Below, piece after piece: positions 1 to 6,262 of a DNA stretch of 24,314 nucleotides. The notes under the pieces were generated by a model. The model ran no database searches and had not been told where the DNA came from. It saw only the letters and a program-made list of their open reading frames with translations. The position numbers and the translations under genes were made by a program. Origin of the DNA: JBQTIU01 sp052387815 (lineage in GTDB: Bacteria; Pseudomonadota; Alphaproteobacteria; CACIAM-22H2); the NCBI GenBank assembly GCA_052387815.1, contig JBQTIU010000097.1, forward strand, positions 1 to 24,314. Reading direction: 5' to 3'. Numbering within the stretch: the stretch's first letter is position 1; each line of letters starts with the position of its first letter.

Positions 1-209
1 GGTCGCTGCACGAGCGGCTCGACGCCGTCTGCGCGTCGATGGCCTGCCGCGGCTCGGTGCGCGCCGGCCGCCGGCTCTCGGCGGAAGAGATGAACGCCCT
101 TTTGCGCGACATGGAGACGACGCCCTATTCGGGTCAGTGCAGTCACGGCCGGCCGACCTATGTCGAACTGAAGCTCGCCGACCTCGAGAAGATGTTCGGC
201 CGGCGCTGA
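1..209 (+). CDS. mutL: DNA mismatch repair protein MutL, C-terminal end (partial)
   Basis: Only the last 68 residues are in the window; the gene starts upstream of base 1 and ends in TGA at 207-209. MutL is the ATPase and matchmaker of methyl-directed mismatch repair, linking MutS to downstream nicking and excision. The visible part is the end of the C-terminal dimerisation domain: an ACRGSVRAGRRLS stretch, then the hallmark GQCSHGRPTY, then a short tail ending in DLEKMFGRR. This is the classic MutL C-terminus, so the identification is firm despite the truncation. The gene runs toward rsmD, and the 170-base gap between their stop codons holds palindromic repeats. No MutL N-terminal ATPase motif can be checked here. 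Confidence 0.95.
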   Translation, partial: SLHERLDAVCASMACRGSVRAGRRLSAEEMNALLRDMETTPYSGQCSHGRPTYVELKLADLEKMFGRR

Positions 210-274
210 TCGCGGCGGGCGGTCGGTCGGGGCCGGTATCGAACGGGCTACAGCGGAAATGGCGTCGGGCCTTC

Positions 275-325
275 GTAGGGGCCGGTTTCAAACCGGCCCG
301 TGGGCGGGTTATAAACCCGCCCCTC
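275..325. repeat. Two-hairpin palindromic repeat, copy 1
   Basis: Hairpin A is a perfect palindrome at 279-299 (10-bp arms, 1-base centre). Hairpin B follows at 302-322 (9-bp arms, centre ATA). The pair begins GTAGGGG (275-281... shared with arm A) and ends CCCCT, so the outer bases can also pair. The same architecture recurs at 14949-15003, and a 20-base stretch (284-303) recurs exactly at 376-395. It lies between the convergent ends of mutL and rsmD. It looks like a dispersed REP-like extragenic element; its role (terminator, mRNA stabiliser or selfish repeat) is inference. Confidence 0.85.
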
Positions 326-357
326 CGGGAATATGGATCGTTGCATCCCGCGTCGGC

Positions 358-395
358 GCGGGGCAATGCCCCGCGGGTTTCAAACCGGCCCGTGG
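358..395. repeat. Palindromic repeat, partial copy overlapping the rsmD stop
   Basis: A hairpin with 7-bp arms (358-364 and 368-374, centre AAT) is followed directly by a 20-base block at 376-395 identical to 284-303. Hairpin B of the full element is missing, so this is a partial or composite copy. The stop codon of rsmD (380-382, read on the minus strand) lies inside the shared block, so the repeat has become the end of that gene. Confidence 0.8.
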
Positions 396-949
396 CGCAG
401 GAAGACGAACCGCGCCGCCCCGCTGCGCCGCTCGTCCAGTAGCGCGAAGTCGGTCGGCGGCGCCAACTCGTCGCGCGGGCCGAGCTCGACCACGCATAAG
501 GCGCAAGGCGCGAGCCAACCGGCGGCGGCGAGGGCCGCCAAGGCGCGGGCGGCGAGCCCGCTGCCGTAGGGCGGGTCGAGGAAGGCGAGCCCGCACGGGG
601 CGCGCGCCGGCGGGGCGGCGAGCGCATCGGCCTCGATCGCGTCGACGCGGGCGCCCTCGCCGAGCGTGGCGGCATTGGCGCGCGCCAGCCGCACGGCGGC
701 GCGATCGTTATCGATCAGGTGCGCGTGCGACGCGCCGCGCGACAGGGCTTCGAGGCCGAACGCCCCGCTGCCGCAAAAGGCGTCGAGGACGCGCGCGCCG
801 GTGACCGGCGAGACGCCGCCGGCGGCGAATTTGCCGTGCTCGAGGATGTTGAACAGCGCCTGGCGCGCGCGATCCCCGGTCGGCCGGATGCGCGCATCCG
901 CCGGGCCCGCCAGCCTGCGTCCACGATGTTTGCCGCCGACGATGCGCAA
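380..949 (-). CDS. rsmD: 16S rRNA (guanine-966 N2) methyltransferase RsmD
   Basis: This SAM-dependent methyltransferase makes m2G966 in 16S rRNA of the small subunit. The 189-residue protein opens with LRIVGGKHRGRRL, the standard RsmD N-terminus. It has the SAM-binding motif DAFCGSGAFG (about 56-65) and the N2-guanine methylase signature DPPYGS (about 125-130). I chose the TTG at 949, five bases after the RluB stop, because it puts the family N-terminus at residue 1; an upstream in-frame TTG at 988 would add 13 residues and overlap rluB. The gene is probably cotranscribed with rluB. Oddity: the last residues (HGPV) and the TGA stop lie inside a dispersed palindromic repeat, so the original C-terminus has probably been replaced. 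Confidence 0.92.
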   Translation of the reverse strand: MRIVGGKHRGRRLAGPADARIRPTGDRARQALFNILEHGKFAAGGVSPVTGARVLDAFCGSGAFGLEALSRGASHAHLIDNDRAAVRLARANAATLGEGARVDAIEADALAAPPARAPCGLAFLDPPYGSGLAARALAALAAAGWLAPCALCVVELGPRDELAPPTDFALLDERRSGAARFVFLRHGPV

Positions 950-953
950 GCTC

Positions 954-1763
954 TTAGCCTCGACCCGGCCGGCCGAAGGAGCCCCCAAGCTGGTCGCGGA
1001 TCACCTTGGGCGGCACCTCATCGACCGCGCCGCGGGGCAGGCCGCCCAATTGGAACGGACCGTAGGCGACCCGGATCAGCCGGTTGACCGTCAGGCCGAG
1101 ATGCGCGAGCACCCGGCGGACCTCGCGGTTGCGGCCCTCGCGCAAGGCTATGGTCAGCCATGCATTGTCGCCCTGGACGCGGTCGATCGCGGCGGCGATC
1201 GGCCCATAGTCGAGCCCCTCGACTGTGGGGCCCACCGCCAGGGCGGCGAGGGCGGCCGCGTCGGGACGCCCGAACACGCGCGCGCGATAGCGCCGCAGCC
1301 ATCCGGTGGCCGGCAGCTCCAGGCGGCGCTTGAGCTCGCCGTCGTTGGTCAACAGCACCAGCCCTTCGGAATTGAAATCGAGCCGCCCGACCGCCACCAC
1401 CCGCCCGATCTCCGGCGGCAGGCGGTCGAAGATCGTCCGCCGCCCCTCGGGGTCGCTGGTCGTGGCGATCAGCCCGCGCGGCTTGTGATAGCGGAACAGG
1501 CGGGTGCGCCCCCTGGCCGGCAGCGGCTGGCCGTCGACCGTCACCCGGCTGTCGCCGGTGACGGTGACCGCCGGGCTCGCCAGGACGGCGCCGTCGACCG
1601 CCACCCTTCCTGCCGCGATAAGGCGCTCGGCCGCGCGGCGCGAGCACAGCCCGGCGCGCGCCATCGCCTTGGCGATCCGCTCGCCCGTGCCGGGCCCGGA
1701 CAGGCTACGCCGCGGCGCGGACGAAGGCCTCGAAGATCCTTTCGTCACCGGGACCGATCCCAT
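954..1763 (-). CDS. rluB: RNA pseudouridine synthase, RsuA/RluB family
   Basis: Isomerises a uridine of rRNA to pseudouridine. The N-terminal S4 RNA-binding domain (about 27-80) starts ERIAKAMARAGLCSRRAAE. The catalytic domain has GRLDFNSEGLVLLTNDGEL with the catalytic Asp at about 129, and later EGRNREVRRVL, typical of RsuA/RluB/RluE/RluF enzymes. RluB (23S U2605) is the usual assignment in alphaproteobacteria, but the exact target cannot be read from sequence. The ATG at 1763 overlaps the upstream amidotransferase gene by 59 bases; a GTG at 1748 is an alternative that shortens the overlap. rsmD follows directly, giving a small rRNA-modification pair. Confidence 0.88.
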   Translation of the reverse strand: MGSVPVTKGSSRPSSAPRRSLSGPGTGERIAKAMARAGLCSRRAAERLIAAGRVAVDGAVLASPAVTVTGDSRVTVDGQPLPARGRTRLFRYHKPRGLIATTSDPEGRRTIFDRLPPEIGRVVAVGRLDFNSEGLVLLTNDGELKRRLELPATGWLRRYRARVFGRPDAAALAALAVGPTVEGLDYGPIAAAIDRVQGDNAWLTIALREGRNREVRRVLAHLGLTVNRLIRVAYGPFQLGGLPRGAVDEVPPKVIRDQLGGSFGRPGRG

Positions 1764-2415
1764 ATTCGGGATGCCATTCGACCCCGAGGCAGAAGCGCCG
1801 CCGCGGGTCCTCGATGCCTTCGATCACGCCGTCGGGGGCGAGGGCGTTGACGACGATGCCGGACCCGACCTCCTTCACCGCCTGGTGGTGGGCGCTGTTG
1901 ACGGCGAGTTCGAGCGCCCCGGTCACGCGGTGCAAGAGCGTCCCGGGAACGACCGCCACGGTATGCCCGGGCCGGTCGCGCGGGCCGCTCTGCTCGTGGG
2001 CGAGCGCGCCCTTGACCTCGTCGGGGATGTGCTGGATGAGGGTGCCGCCGAGCACCACGTTCAAGAGCTGCTGGCCGCCGCAGATGCCGAGCAGCGGCCG
2101 GTCGGCGTCATGCGCCGCCCGGGCGAGCGCCCACTCGAAGGCGGTGCGCCGGTCCTTGGTCTTGACGCTGGCGTGCCGGGCGGCGGCGCCGAACAGCGCC
2201 GGGTCGAGGTCGAAGGCCCCGCCGGTGACGACCAGGCCGTCGATGCGCGCCAGGTAGTCGGCGGCGAGATCGGGCTCGTGGGGCAGCAGCAGCGGCAGGC
2301 CGCCGGCGCGCGCCACCGCCGCGCAGTAGTTTTCGCGCAGCGCGTACCACGGCAGCTTGGAATAGCCGCCGGGCGGCTCCGCATCGAGCGTGATGCCGAT
2401 CGCGGGTCGGGCCAT
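1705..2415 (-). CDS. Class I glutamine amidotransferase-like hydrolase (PuuD/peptidase C26 family)
   Basis: A 236-residue protein of the gamma-glutamyl-gamma-aminobutyrate hydrolase family, which cleaves gamma-glutamyl amide bonds; PuuD does so in putrescine breakdown. The catalytic triad is visible: Cys112 in LLGICGGQQLLNV, and His215 and Glu217 in GVEWHPEYG. The start is the ATG at 2415, giving MARPAIGITLD, the usual family opening; longer in-frame extensions are low-complexity and overlap the divergent promoter region. No other putrescine genes are nearby, so the substrate is unknown. The last 59 bases overlap the next gene, suggesting coupled translation with rluB. It diverges from tadA with about 90 bases between start codons. 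Confidence 0.85.
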   Translation of the reverse strand: MARPAIGITLDAEPPGGYSKLPWYALRENYCAAVARAGGLPLLLPHEPDLAADYLARIDGLVVTGGAFDLDPALFGAAARHASVKTKDRRTAFEWALARAAHDADRPLLGICGGQQLLNVVLGGTLIQHIPDEVKGALAHEQSGPRDRPGHTVAVVPGTLLHRVTGALELAVNSAHHQAVKEVGSGIVVNALAPDGVIEGIEDPRRRFCLGVEWHPEYGIGPGDERIFEAFVRAAA

Positions 2416-2504
2416 GGCGACTATGTACGCGCGCCGGCGCCAACGCGCAACCGGCCGGCAAGAAGGGTTGACGGGCAAGGCGGCGGGCCGCAAGGTTGGG
2501 GGGC

Positions 2505-2972
2505 ATGGCGAAGGCGAGGCTCACCCCGATGCAGTTGGCGCTCGCCGAGGCCGAGCAGGCGGCGGCCATGGGCGAGGTGCCGGTGGGCGCGGTCCTCGTC
2601 GAGGCGGCGAGCGGGGAGGTGCTGGCGTCCGCCCACAACCTCGTCGAGACCGAGCGAGACCCGACCGCGCACGCCGAGCTCCTGGCGATCCGTGCCGCGG
2701 CCCGCCAGCGCGGCGCCGCGCGCCTTCAAGGCTGCGACCTCTACGTGACGCTCGAGCCGTGCGCGATGTGCGCCGCCGCGATCTCGTTGGCGCGACTGCG
2801 CCGGCTCTATTACGGGGCCGGCGATCCCAAGGGCGGCGGCGTCGAGCACGGGGCCCGATTCTTCGCTCAGCCCACCTGCCACCACCGCCCCGAGGTCTAT
2901 GGCGGGCTCGAGGAGGTCAGGGCGGGGCGTCTGTTGCGCGCGTTCTTCCTAGCCCGGCGGGCGCGAGGATGA
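2505..2972 (+). CDS. tadA: tRNA-specific adenosine deaminase TadA
   Basis: Converts adenosine-34 to inosine in the anticodon of tRNA-Arg(ACG), allowing one tRNA to read three codons. The 155-residue protein has the zinc-deaminase motifs TAHAE (zinc ligand His56, proton-shuttle Glu58) and PCAMC (zinc ligands Cys86 and Cys89), plus the TadA-specific GAGDPKGGGVEHG loop. The start is the ATG at 2505, with an AAGG ribosome binding site nine bases upstream; a TTG at 2496 is in frame but less likely. The last 56 bases are overlapped in antisense by the read-through end of the DUF6429 gene. Confidence 0.95.
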   Translation: MAKARLTPMQLALAEAEQAAAMGEVPVGAVLVEAASGEVLASAHNLVETERDPTAHAELLAIRAAARQRGAARLQGCDLYVTLEPCAMCAAAISLARLRRLYYGAGDPKGGGVEHGARFFAQPTCHHRPEVYGGLEEVRAGRLLRAFFLARRARG

Positions 2973-3312
2973 CAGGACCGAGCTCCTGGTTTGGAACTGG
3001 GCGCCCGCGGCCGATCGGCGTGCCGTTGCGGTGCGGTCGAAGCTGATGCCGCGCTCCATCCCAGCGTTTGCGGCAAACGCTTAGCGGCGGGCGGCGAACA
3101 ATTCCCGCAAACAGCCGTTCCGACTCGCGAAAGCCCGCGTCGGTGAACACGACCGACTTCGCCCGACGGACCGGATCGGAGATAAAGCCCTTCTCGTGAA
3201 GGCGGTTCATTGTATCCCAGTCAAACGTCTTCCATGCTCGGCGATGGTCGTGCAGCCCGAGATACAGCAGCGCAAGAACGGCTTCGTCGATGCGATCGGT
3301 GTCGATGTCCAT
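2917..3312 (-). CDS. DUF6429 family protein, frameshifted in its last codons
   Basis: The start MDIDTDRIDEAVLALLYLGL and the stretch AWKTFDWDTMNRLHEKGFIS identify a DUF6429 protein, a small soluble family of unknown function. Family members are about 75-80 residues, but this frame runs 131 residues and reads across the end of tadA in antisense. The cause is visible: one extra base at about 3108. Removing it changes the tail after SERLF to RELFAARR followed by TAA at 3081-3083, a natural family C-terminus giving 76 residues. A hairpin follows that stop at once. The gene is therefore recently frameshifted, or the assembly has a one-base error. The ATG at 3312 is chosen because upstream in-frame sequence is not family-like. 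Confidence 0.7.
   Translation of the reverse strand: MDIDTDRIDEAVLALLYLGLHDHRRAWKTFDWDTMNRLHEKGFISDPVRRAKSVVFTDAGFRESERLFAGIVRRPPLSVCRKRWDGARHQLRPHRNGTPIGRGRPVPNQELGPVILAPAGLGRTRATDAPP
3063..3081 (-). terminator. Hairpin just after the original DUF6429 stop
   Basis: An 8-bp perfect stem (3063-3070 with 3074-3081) and a 3-base loop begin at the last base of the inferred ancestral TAA codon (3081-3083, minus strand). The position fits a transcription terminator for the DUF6429 gene. There is no clear run of U after it, so termination is inferred from position and stem only. Confidence 0.45.
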
Positions 3313-3491
3313 GACCAACCCGCCAGGGAAGACCAAACCTCTCTCTCTGCTTTGACGTAAGCGTAGCACGAACCGCCCGCCACGCAAGCCGGCCGCGCCA
3401 AGCGGTCGCCTTGCCATGACGACCCTGCCGCGCGTTTCGCGATGGTCCGATGGTCCTGCGACCAGACCGTCGCTCCTCGCGAGCGCTGCGC

Positions 3492-3890
3492 CTAATTTGG
3501 CAGCTCGACCTTCTCGAGAACCCAGCTATTCGACATCCCCCTGAACGCGCCGCCGGTCACCTCGGACTCAAATTTCGCACTGTAGCCAAGCGCCGGCGCC
3601 CTCCAATAGACGTTTTTTCCGACATAGGTGTTCCGACCCAAACCGCGCTCGATCCTCTCGACGACGAACGTGTCGAACGTCCCCGCCGGTACGGTCACCC
3701 GCTCCATTCTCAGGACCGACAGATCGTTGGTCCAAACGGCATTTTGCCGCTCCCAGCTGAGCTTCATCTTCTTGCCGACTTGGAGCGGGAAGATGGCTTC
3801 GAGCTCGGCCGCCTTGTATCGCAATTCGGCGCCAACCGCTACTCCAGCCACGAACGGTGTGTGAAAGCGGAACTGGTGAATTTCAATTTA
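3492..3890 (-). pseudogene. C-terminal fragment of a hypothetical protein (probably exported)
   Basis: The reading frame is open from a stop at 3888-3890 and reads IEIHQFRFHTPF before the first possible start, a GTG at 3851. It ends in LEKVELPN with the stop at 3492. The content (IFPLQVGKKMKLSWERQ, then RVTVPAGTFDTFVVE, then NVYWRAPALGYSAKFESE) resembles the C-terminal beta-rich part of secreted proteins of unknown function that carry a PAGTF motif. I cannot name the family. There is no signal peptide, and the 5' end is cut at the stop codon of the neighbouring MBL gene, so this looks like a truncated remnant. Its codon use is less GC-biased than the flanking core genes. Confidence 0.55.
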
Positions 3891-4922
3891 CGCCCGCCGG
3901 AACCGCCACACGCCGTTGTCTTGCTCGCGCCGGGCGCGGCCCTCGGCTTCCAGCCGGTGCAGATGGGCGATGGTCTCGCCGAGCGCGAGGACGATGTTGT
4001 GCGGCCCGATCTCGCGGCGGAACATCACCGGCAGAAGCTCCTCGGCGTGGCGGGGCCGGTCGAGCGAATCCAGGAGCCGCTCGAGGGTCTCCCCATGGTG
4101 GGCCTTGAGCGCCGCGATGCGCGCATGCACGCCGCGATAGGGCAGGCCGTGGGCCGGCAGCACCAGGGTATCGGCCGGCAGCGGCGCGAAGCCGTCGAGC
4201 GAGTCGAGGAAATCGCGCAACGGATCGGCAAAGGGCTCGCTCGCCCACACGCTGACGTTGGGCGAAATCCGCGGCAACAGGATGTCGCCGCAGATGAGCA
4301 CGCCGAGCGCCTCGCACCACAGGCAGGCATGCTCCGGGGCATGGCCGCGGCCGATGATCGGGACCCAGGCGCGAGCGTCGATGGGGACCGCCTCGCCGCC
4401 CCGCAGACGCCGGAACGCGGCCGGCACCTCGGGCACGCCGCGGCGATAGAACTCGTTGGGCGGTCCGGTGAACGCGCCGATGCGCTCGGGTCCGACCCCG
4501 TTGGCGCGCACGAAGGCGAGCCGGGTGTCGATGTCGGCCGCCGAGCCGCTGCCATGGACCGCGCGCGCCTGGGTCCATTCGGCCGCCGTCATCCACGCCT
4601 CGATCCCCCAGCGCGCCAGCAGCCAGGCCGACAGGCCCAAATGATCGGGATGGAAATGGGTGACCACGAGCCGCGTCACCGGCCGGCCGGCGAGCGATGA
4701 GGCGAACACCTGCTCCCACAGCGCCTTCACCTCGTCGCGCGCCAGCCCGCAATCGACGATGGTCCACCCCTCGCCGTCGGCGAGCAGCCACAGGTTGATG
4801 TGACCGGGCGGGAAGGGCAACGGCATCCTGAGCCAATTGACACCGGGGGCGAGTTCGAGCACGCGGCCCGGGTCGGGCGGCGTTGCCAGCGGATAGTCGA
4901 GCGCCGCGCTGCCTTCGGCCAT
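3888..4922 (-). CDS. MBL-fold metallo-hydrolase
   Basis: A 344-residue metallo-beta-lactamase-fold hydrolase. The zinc motif THFHPDH (about 88-94) is intact, with further likely ligands in GRGHAPEHACLW and in CGDILLPRIS, and a late LVLPAHGLPYRG. The C-terminal 80 residues (ERLLDSLDRPRHAEELLP and on to VWRFRR) look like the winged-helix domain found in LACTB2-like hydrolases. The substrate cannot be told: thioesters, lactones and nucleic acids are all handled by relatives. Its ATG shares its A with the TGA of purD (TGATG), so translation is coupled to purD, although no purine role is known for this family. Confidence 0.85.
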   Translation of the reverse strand: MAEGSAALDYPLATPPDPGRVLELAPGVNWLRMPLPFPPGHINLWLLADGEGWTIVDCGLARDEVKALWEQVFASSLAGRPVTRLVVTHFHPDHLGLSAWLLARWGIEAWMTAAEWTQARAVHGSGSAADIDTRLAFVRANGVGPERIGAFTGPPNEFYRRGVPEVPAAFRRLRGGEAVPIDARAWVPIIGRGHAPEHACLWCEALGVLICGDILLPRISPNVSVWASEPFADPLRDFLDSLDGFAPLPADTLVLPAHGLPYRGVHARIAALKAHHGETLERLLDSLDRPRHAEELLPVMFRREIGPHNIVLALGETIAHLHRLEAEGRARREQDNGVWRFRRA

Positions 4923-6211
4923 CACGCCCTGCCGATCGCGCGCGCGCCGATATCGCGGCGGCAAAACCCTTGCGGCCACTCGATCGCGTCCACCGCCTGG
5001 TAGGCGAGGGCCTGCGCCTCGGCGACCGTGGAGCCGAGCGCGGTGACCCCCAGCACACGCCCGCCCATGGCGAGCAGGCGGCCGTCCTCGGCCTTCGTCG
5101 CGGCGTGGAAGATCGTCACCCCCGCGATCCGCTCGGCCCGCTCGAGGCCCTTGATCTCGGTCCCCTTGACGGTGTCGCCCGGATAGCCCTTGGCGGCCAT
5201 GACCACGCACAAGGCGGCGCGCTGGTGCCAGCGCAGATCGAAATGCCTGAGCTGCCCGTCGCGGGCGGCGATCAGCGCCGGCAGCAGGTCCGACATCAGG
5301 CGCGGCATCAAGACCTGGCATTCCGGGTCGCCGAAGCGGACATTGACCTCGAGCAGGCTCGGGCCCTGCGGGCCGATCATCAGGCCGGCGTACAGCACGC
5401 CCTTCAACGGCCGGCCGTCCGCCGCCATGCCGGCGACCAGCGGGCGCACGATGCGCGCCATCACCTCGGCCTCGATGTCCTTGGTCATGACCGGGGGCGG
5501 CGAATAGGCGCCCATGCCCCCGGTATTGGGGCCGGTGTCGCCCTCGCCGACCGGCTTGTGGTCCTGCGCCGAGGCGAGCGGCAACGCGCTCTGGCCATCG
5601 ACCAGCGCCAGGAAGCTCGCCTCTTCGCCCTCGACGTAGTCCTCGATCACCAGCTCCGCGCCCGCCGCTCCGAAGCGCCCCTCGACCATCGCCGCCTCGA
5701 CCGCGCCGAGCGCCTCGGCCTCGCTGCGCGCCACGCTCACCCCCTTGCCGGCCGCCAGCCCGTCGGCCTTGACCACGATCGGCGCCCCGGGTCTGGCCCT
5801 CGCCTGGCCGCGGATGAAGTCGCGCGCGGCCGCCGGCTCGCGGAAGCGTGCGTAAGCGGCGGTCGGTACCCCGCAGCGCCTCGCCAGGTCCTTCATGAAC
5901 CCCTTCGAGCCCTCGAGCCTGGCCGCCGCCGCCGACGGGCCGAAGGCCGCGATACCGGCCGCCTCGAGGCGGTCGACCAGGCCGAGGACGAGTGGCGCCT
6001 CGGGCCCGACCACGGCGAAGTCGATGCGCTTCTTGGCGGCGAAGCCGACCAGGCCGTCGAGGTCGTCGGGTGGGATCGGCACGCACACGGCCTGGCGCGC
6101 GATGCCGGCATTGCCGGGCGCGCAATAGAGCTGGTCGGCGAGCGGCGAGGCCGCCAGCGCCCAGCACAGGGCGTGCTCGCGGCCGCCCGACCCCACCACC
6201 AGGATGCGCAT
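4922..6211 (-). CDS. purD: Phosphoribosylamine-glycine ligase PurD (GAR synthetase)
   Basis: Joins phosphoribosylamine and glycine with ATP to make GAR, the second step of de novo purine synthesis in the cytoplasm. The 429-residue protein opens MRILVVGSGGREHAL, the PurD signature. GPEAPLV (69-75) and FGPSAAAARLEGSK (90-103) are standard, and the ATP-grasp domain follows with PIVVKADGLAAGKGV, GPNTGGMGAYSP and LEVNVRFGDPECQ. The start is the ATG at 6211; upstream in-frame codons are not conserved. It diverges from xseA across about 50 bases, an arrangement common in alphaproteobacteria, and is translationally coupled to the MBL hydrolase downstream. Confidence 0.97.
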   Translation of the reverse strand: MRILVVGSGGREHALCWALAASPLADQLYCAPGNAGIARQAVCVPIPPDDLDGLVGFAAKKRIDFAVVGPEAPLVLGLVDRLEAAGIAAFGPSAAAARLEGSKGFMKDLARRCGVPTAAYARFREPAAARDFIRGQARARPGAPIVVKADGLAAGKGVSVARSEAEALGAVEAAMVEGRFGAAGAELVIEDYVEGEEASFLALVDGQSALPLASAQDHKPVGEGDTGPNTGGMGAYSPPPVMTKDIEAEVMARIVRPLVAGMAADGRPLKGVLYAGLMIGPQGPSLLEVNVRFGDPECQVLMPRLMSDLLPALIAARDGQLRHFDLRWHQRAALCVVMAAKGYPGDTVKGTEIKGLERAERIAGVTIFHAATKAEDGRLLAMGGRVLGVTALGSTVAEAQALAYQAVDAIEWPQGFCRRDIGARAIGRA

Positions 6212-6262
6212 GCGTCCAGTATCTACCCCCAATCCCCGGCGGCTTGTATCATAGGTCGCGCC

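Noticed and set aside
3313..3491. Gap between the DUF6429 start and the truncated gene, including an 8-base direct repeat at about 3442-3457
   Set aside because: No gene, promoter or structured RNA could be supported; the 8-base repeat is short enough to be chance.
4923..6167. Very long minus-strand open frame running 3888-6167 that would fuse about 415 extra residues to the MBL hydrolase
   Set aside because: The N-terminal part is an Arg/Gly-rich shifted-frame reading of purD, which has full family motifs in its own frame. The MBL protein starts at 4922.
4883..6262. Upstream extension of xseA by 460 codons
   Set aside because: It is antisense to purD and unlike any XseA; the family N-terminus begins at 6263.
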